A DNA stretch of 64,000 bases from assembly GCA_020747015.1 (NCBI GenBank), contig JAGTJM010000024.1, positions 62,001-126,000 of the forward strand. Direction: 5' to 3'. Below, piece after piece: positions 56,924 to 64,000 of the stretch. Each line of letters starts with the position of its first letter. The first letter of the stretch is position 1. The position numbers and the translations under genes are program-made. Below the pieces are notes generated by a model, which made no database searches, had not been told where the DNA came from, and saw only the letters and a list, made by a program, of their open reading frames with translations. Source of the stretch: Pyrenochaeta sp. MPI-SDFR-AT-0127 (lineage: Eukaryota > Ascomycota > Dothideomycetes > Pleosporales > Cucurbitariaceae).

Positions 56924-57123
56924 GCTCTCGCAATTCGGGTTGCGTTAGTCTTCTAGAAGACAGGTCATCAGGCGTTAATTTTACAATATGCTTGAGAATG
57001 ACGGAATTACAGTATTATGCTCTCGATGTTCGTCTTGTGTTAGTTTTCTAGAAAACAAGTCTTCGCGCGTCAACTTTACAGCCTACTGGACAATCACAGT
57101 AATTACAACAACACATGCTCTCG
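56924..57123 (+). repeat. Imperfect tandem duplication, units of about 95 and 98 bp
   Basis: Both units start GCTCTCG (56924, 57019) and a third GCTCTCG follows at 57117. Shared text includes TTAGT-TTCTAGAA-ACA-GTC, GCGT-AA-TTTACA and A-TTACA. The units are clearly homologous but diverged, with many differences of the C/T and G/A kind. No function known. Confidence 0.7.
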
Positions 57124-58173
57124 AGGTGCTGGAGCAATTAGGAGAAATCAGAGTTGTGGGATTCTATACGTTGGGACATCAGCATTGTTCCAAAAGAAAG
57201 TATGACAGCTTTGCATCGACCAGCAGATGACTAGTAGGAAATTTAGATGCTCGTGCCAGCCGAAAGGAGGCCGACTGTCATCATAAACGAGAACACCTCT
57301 GAGGTGCTCTGGATGAGAGCATCTCGAAGATATACAACGTAGCGATGTGGCCGCCTTCCTGAGGCCCACTTGCATCCGACGCTGTGGCTTGATTGCTGAC
57401 AGGCGCATGTCACTGGACGTGGGATTACCTCGGTAGACTTGGGCATCCTTTCCTCATAGAGAATTATATCTAAATTTTAGTCCACAACTTCAGCAGCGGA
57501 GCATACTAGACTTTTACTCCGAGAAAGTGTGGAGGACACGTTGAACCTGCCAACACGACTGCTGACTGGGAGTATCATTTGTTGGGGTCCACACTGACCA
57601 TGAGCGATCCCGGTCACCATTCGCCGACCGCGCGATATAGCCTGTGTCTGTGCTGATAACAATAAACTATAAGCACAAGCGACAATCAACCAAGAGCTAG
57701 GCATGCAGAAAATTACACCGCGCGGTTGGCGAGCGTGACGCAGCGTGCTTGTATATCCCGTGCTTGACATCCAATCAATGAGGATGGATAAGGAATTTAG
57801 AGTGTCATCTTGGAGTCAATTGCAATAGGTCGACCATAGCATTTCTACACCGTTCATGTGCATAATTGTCGCATCTGGTCATCACTATTCCGCTGTCATG
57901 CGCTGTGTATGGGTCTCAAAGTCTCTAGTCCGAACTCATCATCCGATTTCTCTTGATTCTCAAGTCCAATGGAAATTATTACAAGGGCTCGCCCAAGTGT
58001 TTTAGGCGTGCCCGGTAACAGCGGGCACTGACTGTGTTGCTATGGTAGATGTCGTGAAGGAGAATAGTGTGTTGATTTGGCTGAGTAGGTATGAGGAACC
58101 GTTTCCTCTTTGGATTTGATAATCTGAGATCACTAGCCCTACGGATGTGTCAGATCTCTAACGATGTGGTCTC

Positions 58174-58194
58174 TTGAGCTTTGAGCTTTGAGCT
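58174..58194 (+). repeat. (TTGAGCT)3 minisatellite
   Basis: Three perfect head-to-tail copies of a 7-bp unit near the right edge of the inserted DNA. Confidence 0.9.
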
Positions 58195-58326
58195 TTATAC
58201 ATTGGCAATGTCTTATTTTTACTTCGTCTTGAGGTGGTTGCGTGCATATTCTTCACGATATAAGACGCAAATACGCAAAGGTAAAATTCTCGAGTACATG
58301 GCTTCTGAAAGTTGCGCAAGAGCGGT

Positions 58327-61300
58327 TTGTGTTGCATCGACAAATCAAGCAGCGCAGAGCCTTCAGAAGCGGTAAATTTGACGTTTTAATGGTATAGAAA
58401 TGCATCTCACTGCTATGTATATCTCTCTGACGTCTATCACTCTGATGTTTCTACAGCTGCCTTCGCTAGCAGCACTCAATCCTTTTGGAATAGGAGATGG
58501 TTCGGCCGAGGATGGAGACTGCAAGTGCTCCTTGCCCCGAAGTCTGTGAAGTTCTTCTCTGTCGAAGGCCAACTGCTTGGTAATAAAGAATCGCTTGCTC
58601 AGCAAATCAGTGACATGACCGGCGTTTCTGTCGCAGCTCTTCGAGGCAGTCGTTCCCTCTCAGACTTCAGCATCAACGAGAGAATGTCATGGGCACAGAG
58701 ACGGGAAACTAAACGTGAAGAGGATGCAGCTTACTGTCTGCTGGGTCTTTTTAATATCTATATGTCGCCCATCTATGGCGAGGGGAAGGAGAACGCGCTA
58801 AAGCGACTCCGGAAAGAAATTCATGGCGACGGTGCATGTGACCTGATCTTGAAACGATTGAACCCTCCGGACTATGCAATGATATACCGGGAATCGCTTG
58901 AAGAGCGCGAGGATAGCACAGGTCGATGGATATTTCGTCACCCGCTATTCAGCAAATGGTTGAATGGACCGGACTTGACGGGTACCAAGCGTTGCCTTCT
59001 TTGGATTCATGGTGAGCCGAATCCCGAAGATCATATATTGCACCGTATCAAGTCCTTCTCCTCCTAACCTGTTAAGATAGGTAATCCTGGCGTAGGCAAA
59101 ACTACGCTGGCTGCCTCAGTGATTCAATCTTTATCAAAGCAATGGCGTAGCACGCGATCGGGACCTGGAATGTTCTATTACTTCTTCAGTCATGAGGACC
59201 CTATAAACACGCGGCCAATATCAGCTTGTCGTTCCATGCTAGCCCAGCTGCTCCATAAGCATCACGACAACGAATTTTTAGCAAATGAAGTCATCTCTGC
59301 CATCAAAAACGGACCCAGCGGAAGCAGTCAAGAGCACTTCTCAGAGGCGGAAGTCATGCACTTACTGGAGATTTGTTTCCACAGTATTGGCTCCACGTTT
59401 ATTATTCTGGATGGTGTCGATGAATGCACTAAGATCAAATCACTTCTCAAGGTTATTGAAATGTTGATAAAATCATCCACGGTGAAGATACTGATTTTCA
59501 GCCGCCCTAATGTTCACGAGTTGGTACGATTTGTCCCCGAGATATGCCGTCTCGATTTCAGTCAAGACGAAGTTGACGAAGATATCCGACTTTACCTGAA
59601 TCGAAATCTTGAGGATATGGCTAAAGAGGACCAATTGCTTCCGGAGGCCAATATAAGTTCCTATGTTGAGCATCTTGTCGTAGGAGCTGATAAAATGTTC
59701 TTGTGGGCAAAGCTAATGGTCTCATATCTTCAATCGCCAGTGTTAACCCCTTCAGCGATAGAGAAACTCATATGGAATATCCGCTTGCCAGAGGGTCTTG
59801 AGAATATGTATGATCGAATCTTCGACCTTATCGGCCAATCGCCAAGGCACCAACAAGCTCTTGCGACACGTATACTTTCATGGATTATATATGGCCGTCG
59901 AAAGTTGGGGACTGATGATCTACAAATTGTTATTGGGCCCGCATCTGAAGACAAAGACACCATGTTCGAGACATTGTCTAACTTCGTAGAGTTGGTGTCT
60001 GTGATCACTGGTGGGCTTGTCACAAACCAAGGGACTGATGAGTTTCCGGCCTGTAGCTTGATCCATCTTTCCGCCCACGAATATCTTGTGCAATGGAAGC
60101 CATCCAAAACAATATTGTCATCTACCGACCTCTTACGGCCGGCCGCAATTTCATCGAATCTGCAAATAACTGCAACAGCTCTTCGCTTACTCTTGAAAGC
60201 TGGCCGTCGCAGGCAGTTCCCAAACGAAGTAGGCAACAAGACCCATCGTTCGTCGTTGGTCTCATACGCTGCAATAAATTGGATAAATCATCTGGACTCC
60301 ACTGTTACGTACAGTCCTAGTTCTGTATGGGATCGTGACAGAGCTTGCAGAAATTTTGAGAAACTGCAAAACGTTCTGTCTGAGTTTCTAGCAAGTCCCT
60401 ATGCAGTGGCGATTTTTGTTGGATCGTTTTACGAGACTCAGAGCAAAAGTCAGCTTTTCCTAGCCGATGAGTTTTCCCTGAGCAGACAATTGAGAACAAT
60501 CCTGAATTGGATCGAATGGATGCAAATGCCGACGTATCTTGATTCCTCAGTTCAAACACTTCAATCCACTCAAACAACACTAATGACACTCCGTGCATTC
60601 TATCACGAGATGACGACCCTTGACGATCAATGGGGAGCTAAACTGTTAAAGAACCCAAGTCTCATATGGGGAGATGCACTAATATTCTGTTCAAGCCGAT
60701 TCCTTCCCCAATCTGATCTCGCAAGCACAACATCCTTCATTCCCAAGTCTAGTACGATACCGGCAACGAGCTCACGGCCATTATGCCACATCTCTGCAAC
60801 TTCCAAGGACACAAACTTAATGGGCATTCTAAGCATCTGGCCGTCTGACCAGTATGAAATTTTTTGGCATGACCTTGATCCCCTTGGGGCATATTCCTAG
60901 ATCGAAAGTTTTTGTACTGGTTGGAAGGCTCGCTACGAACTCTGGACCACTGAAGAGTCTAGGGAACTAGTATTTGAGGTCACTTTGAGCCTGGAGGCTC
61001 TCGAAATTGCGTTACAAATGAGGCAAGCCTTTCGCCACGAACATAATGAGACCTGGAAGGCGTCCTTTCCTATCACTATTAGCCCTGATGGTTGTACTCT
61101 TGCGATCTTGAGGACACTGTACCAGTTCTCAAGGTCATCTTTTGGGTCTACATTAAGATGGAAGGCGACTGTTCTACCTTTGCATCTGATGGACGATGTC
61201 CGCCAAAAGTGGGAATCTAATCTTGGCATATTTGACCCAAATCGACCAGTCGTGAAGGATTTGCCCCCATCCCTACGACTGATCGTCCGTGATTGGTATA

Positions 61301-62447
61301 CATATACCTTCACTTTTAGTTCGGATTGCAAATATCTCGTGTTCTCGGATCACCAATCGCCATTCTGCCGGCATTTGATACTCTTCGAGGTCCTCACTGA
61401 TCGCAGGACTGGAGTGAATTTAATTTCGTCGACGAGTTTACATATTGCAAAGGCTGAACTCAAATTCACGACCTTCCATGATACCCTTCCACTTGTCGCA
61501 TTCGTTTGTCTTAATCGTGCGTACGTCTGGAACTTCCGAGCAACAGGTACGAAATTCGACCCACTGGTGCCAGCCGGCAATGATGGAACTGACTTATTGC
61601 AGGTAACGCAACGCCATCTCAAATCGAGTGGTCGCAACAATCCACTGGCAGATCTTCTGGAATCATTGGCATGTGTTTCTCGTCGTGTGGAAAGTATATC
61701 CTCGTCACCCTAGAGCAAGGCTCGGAAGTGATATCGCTAGACACATATGGCTTTGGTACTGATACAGAGCGAATCAATCTTCTTACAGATGCACAAATAG
61801 CCGAATCAGAGAGCTCTACTCAAATAAGAACACAAGATTTCAGAGCATTAGAAGCAGTATCGGGTGCAAACATCTCGCAGAACACTGTGGCTCTGACAAG
61901 TGGAATGCAGTCAGCGCTATTTGAACAAGGCAGCGCTCTCAGTGTGACAACTCAAGGACAAGTTCGTCTCCGAACATCTCAACTCGTCCAATCAACTCTC
62001 CTTGAAGAGCAAGCCAATATACTCGAACTGCCCTTGAATGCTGGCTCCAGTCAAGCTGTTTTGAAACGGCATCCTCTTCAAACTCATACTGGTGAAGGCA
62101 AGCTGTCCATTATATTCAACAAGACTGCTCAAGATGGATATGATATGAACGAGCAAAATACGGAGATGTTTCCGATGATCGTCGACAAACATTACGCATC
62201 AATTGATACGACGCAAACGTCCCGATTACTAGAGCCGAAGATGGGACTTCAAGAATTAGGGTTGAAGAGGCCTTGTGACAGTAGAGAAACTGTTGAGTCT
62301 CTGTACAAATTGCAGAGAACGGGGGATCATCCGACAGCAAGTTCACAGAACATTCTTGCCACGAGGCCTCGGGAACGTACGGGAGCCAGATCAGGGTTGG
62401 CTATATGCGATTTGATCCACGGTCCTAGCCAGAGCTTAGATGATTGA
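58327..62447 (+). pseudogene. HET-NACHT NLR-like relic, main part
   Basis: Resumes the HET domain as LCCIDKSSSAEPSEAVNLTF, then TAA (58387-58389) in place of the usual Arg/Gln, then WYRNASHCYVYLSDV, RRWFGRGWRLQVLLAPKSVK and EEDAAYCLLGLFNIYMSPIY. A 69-bp intron (59012..59080) splices to rebuild the P-loop WIHG-NPGVGKTTLAASVIQ; Walker B is TFIILDGVDEC and the sensor-like region KILIFSRPNVHEL follows, so the NACHT NTPase is intact as far as can be seen. The frame reaches TAG at 60898-60900 and continues in frame (IESFCTGWKARYELWTTE) to about 61.66 kb, where it shifts by one base into GMCFSSCGKYILVTLEQGSE. The C-terminal part has WD-like strands (FSSDCKYLVF, FSSCGKYILV). This is the architecture of the HET-D/HET-E/HNWD incompatibility NLRs, which sense effectors through the repeat domain and kill through HET. 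Expression would not give a full protein. Confidence 0.8.
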
Positions 62448-63674
62448 GGAGGTAATCCTTCAGTTACAAGAAACCTGAGGTAGACGAATTTCGTGTACCA
62501 GTGCATTAATAGAGATTTAAAGGCCGCAACAGCTGTAAGATTCTGTTGATTGTGGGCGTGTGAATAGTAGATGGGAAGAAGCGTTCCCGAACCAGTGCTC
62601 ACTCATGTTATAATCGTGTGGATCAAGGTCAAGCAACATAAATAGAAACTTGAATACTGTGTTTCATTGCAGTGTTACCTAGCTCTCAGGCGTCGACCGG
62701 CTTATGAAGCGAGGGGTCGATATGAAGGGCGGAAATACAGATCAAATGACCCGGAAGCAGTACTACGATAGACGGCGGAGCCGACCAGGGAACTTGTTCT
62801 TGAGATTTTATTGTCATATGAGACGTAACAAGGTCTCCAAATGTATCATAATGAAAGCCGCTTTGAATCAAAGCCTTGACCTTGACCTCTTTCAAAAATG
62901 ACCTCTGTCATATCCCTCATTGCAATATTTTTGTCTCGCCTTCTTATCCTGACCTCAATGTCTCATGTGAATCGCCGCTTGATATGATCTGTGGGATCTG
63001 TGTCAAAGCCAACCCGTCATTTGAAAGCTGACCTAAACCATATCAACGTACTTCAGTCTTCGTTGACTGGTCGCATCCCCTACTAGTCACAGTGTGCTAT
63101 TGCTTCCTTGTCGCAAATATTCCCAGGTTCATTGATTAATTGGTCTTATGTTAGGGAAGTATAGAATAGCTACACTGTCTTCATCTCCTTTTTATTATAG
63201 TAGTGCAGATAGCTAATCTCTCTAGCTTCACCTTGTCTGTCTATACCCTAGAATGTATAGTTCTTGCCTTCTACTACGAGTGCCCACTTACTATTCAATA
63301 TCAAAATATCTTAGTAGTCAAAGGCTGTAAACTTAAACCCTTTATGTATTAGCTTTATATTGTATGGATTAACACCCACTCAACTTCACTCAGGTTGAAC
63401 TACTAATATATCATACTTTTTTTTAAATTTATTAGTATAGTTACTTTAGAAAGATTAAAAAGCCTTCCTATGCTAAGGAGCCGCTATTAACACTAAAATG
63501 ATGATCTTAAGTTTCTCTCTAAGTAAGTATTAAGTTTAGTTATTCTGCTTATATACTAAATTTTAGTGACTTCTTTGTTATAAATTAGATATAGTTTTCA
63601 AGAATCAACTAAAAGGTGCTCCTCTTAGCTATTATGGATTAAATTATAACTTGATATCAACCCTTTAATTAATC
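62448..63674. other. AT-rich intergenic stretch
   Basis: About 1.2 kb. The first 600 bp have ordinary composition with no gene; from about 63.1 kb the DNA becomes strongly AT-rich. Confidence 0.5.
63160..63670. repeat. AT-rich, TA-biased block
   Basis: About 500 bp of TA, TTAG and AAGTATTA words, the composition typical of a repeat after RIP. It ends abruptly at the stop codon of the following partial frame. Confidence 0.6.
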
Positions 63675-64000
63675 CTAGGCCTTTCCCTCAGCCCTCTCCA
63701 AATCGAGAGACTTGTTGGGCATGTTGCTCTGGACCTTGTCCCGTTCCAGAACCAGCCTTTTAAGACGGTTCTCGATTTCATCAAAATCGAGAACACTTTT
63801 ATCCTCTTCCTCCCAGTACAAATAATTATTGCCATCGGCAGCGGACAGGGAAGATCGCTGTTGCCCCAGCACAGCAATTTCGAACCGCAGAGCAACTACC
63901 CCTTCCGCTTCACGCTGACGCTGCTCTTCCATGCGAGCCATGTAAGCCCGCAACTCATCAGTTCTGGCCAACGGCTTCTCTTGGCCTAGTTGGCGAGAAA
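63675..64000 (-). CDS. Coiled-coil protein, C-terminal part (cut by window edge)
   Basis: The minus-strand frame is open to the right edge and runs SRQLGQEKPLARTDELRAYM, then a Glu/Arg/Gln heptad-rich helix (ARMEEQRQREAEGVVALRFE), DNNYLYWEEEDKS-like acidic text and a second helix (DEIENRLKRLVLERDKVQSN). About 108 C-terminal residues are visible, with no start. GC content is much higher than in the AT block it abuts. I do not recognise the family; it could be the end of an element-borne gene or of an ordinary one. Confidence 0.5.
   Translation of the reverse strand, partial: SRQLGQEKPLARTDELRAYMARMEEQRQREAEGVVALRFEIAVLGQQRSSLSAADGNNYLYWEEEDKSVLDFDEIENRLKRLVLERDKVQSNMPNKSLDLERAEGKA

Larger units (their letters stand above)
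55713..58338. other. Probable insertion splitting the HET domain
   Basis: About 2.6 kb between the two matching halves of the HET domain. Its edges carry GTGCTGGATC (55713-55722) and GTGTTGCATC (58329-58338), an 8-of-10 direct repeat that could be a mutated target-site duplication, although part of the match also codes the conserved TCCID text. No inverted terminal repeats, LTRs or transposase were seen. Inside are a Clr5-like mini-gene, a diverged tandem repeat and a short 7-bp triplicate. The rest is unassigned. Confidence 0.45.

Noticed and set aside
60840..60900. Possible intron explaining the TAG at 60898 (GTATGA...CCTAG)
   Set aside because: Splicing would shift the frame; the same frame continues on both sides, so a nonsense codon fits better.

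Overview
The window is nuclear DNA of a filamentous ascomycete (Pezizomycotina). Short introns with GTRAGT-type donors, CTAAC-type branch points and YAG acceptors interrupt most genes. The content (HET-NACHT NLR, DUF6594, sugar porter, C2H2/Fungal_trans regulator, F-box-like protein, lone retropepsin-like domains) points to Dothideomycetes, probably Pleosporales; that placement is inference. No rRNA, tRNA, CRISPR or bacterial-type feature was found.

Left part, about 1-38.4 kb: dense, mostly intact housekeeping genes on both strands. In order: the start of NUP170; AIM41; an Arg/Asp/Glu-rich DUF8035-type protein; a TMEM97/EXPERA ER protein; an MFS sugar porter; the HRQ1 helicase; a C2H2 + Fungal_trans regulator with a long upstream region; a MOB/phocein protein; the zinc chaperone GTPase ZNG1; a four-helix membrane protein; a charged-repeat protein; a HAUS3-like augmin subunit sharing a divergent promoter with thymidylate synthase; an F-box-like protein; a polytopic membrane protein; the Fhit-type hydrolase HNT2; a STEEP1-like protein; and the essential myosin light chain. 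I re-joined exons by splice sites and phase. This exposed a hidden 3' exon in the charged-repeat protein and full multi-exon models for several genes.

Right part, about 38.4-64 kb: a gene-poor accessory compartment with long intergenic stretches, two strongly AT-biased blocks and many relics. It holds a cytochrome P450 pseudogene with two in-frame stops, a large intronless Ulp1-like protease gene, an unrecognised multi-exon gene, one intact and one decayed retropepsin-like domain, a DUF6594 gene, and a HET-NACHT NLR pseudogene with a WD-like C-terminus.

The NLR is the most notable object. Its HET domain starts at 55.5 kb, is broken after about 75 codons, and resumes 2.6 kb downstream at the matching codon (VDTC / CCIDK). 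The intervening DNA carries a Clr5-like mini-gene and a diverged tandem repeat, and a 10-bp imperfect direct repeat lies at its borders. Three in-frame stops (at least one at a conserved Trp) and a late frameshift complete the decay. The pattern fits a self/non-self recognition gene killed by insertion plus C-to-T-type mutation; RIP is a plausible cause but is not proven here.
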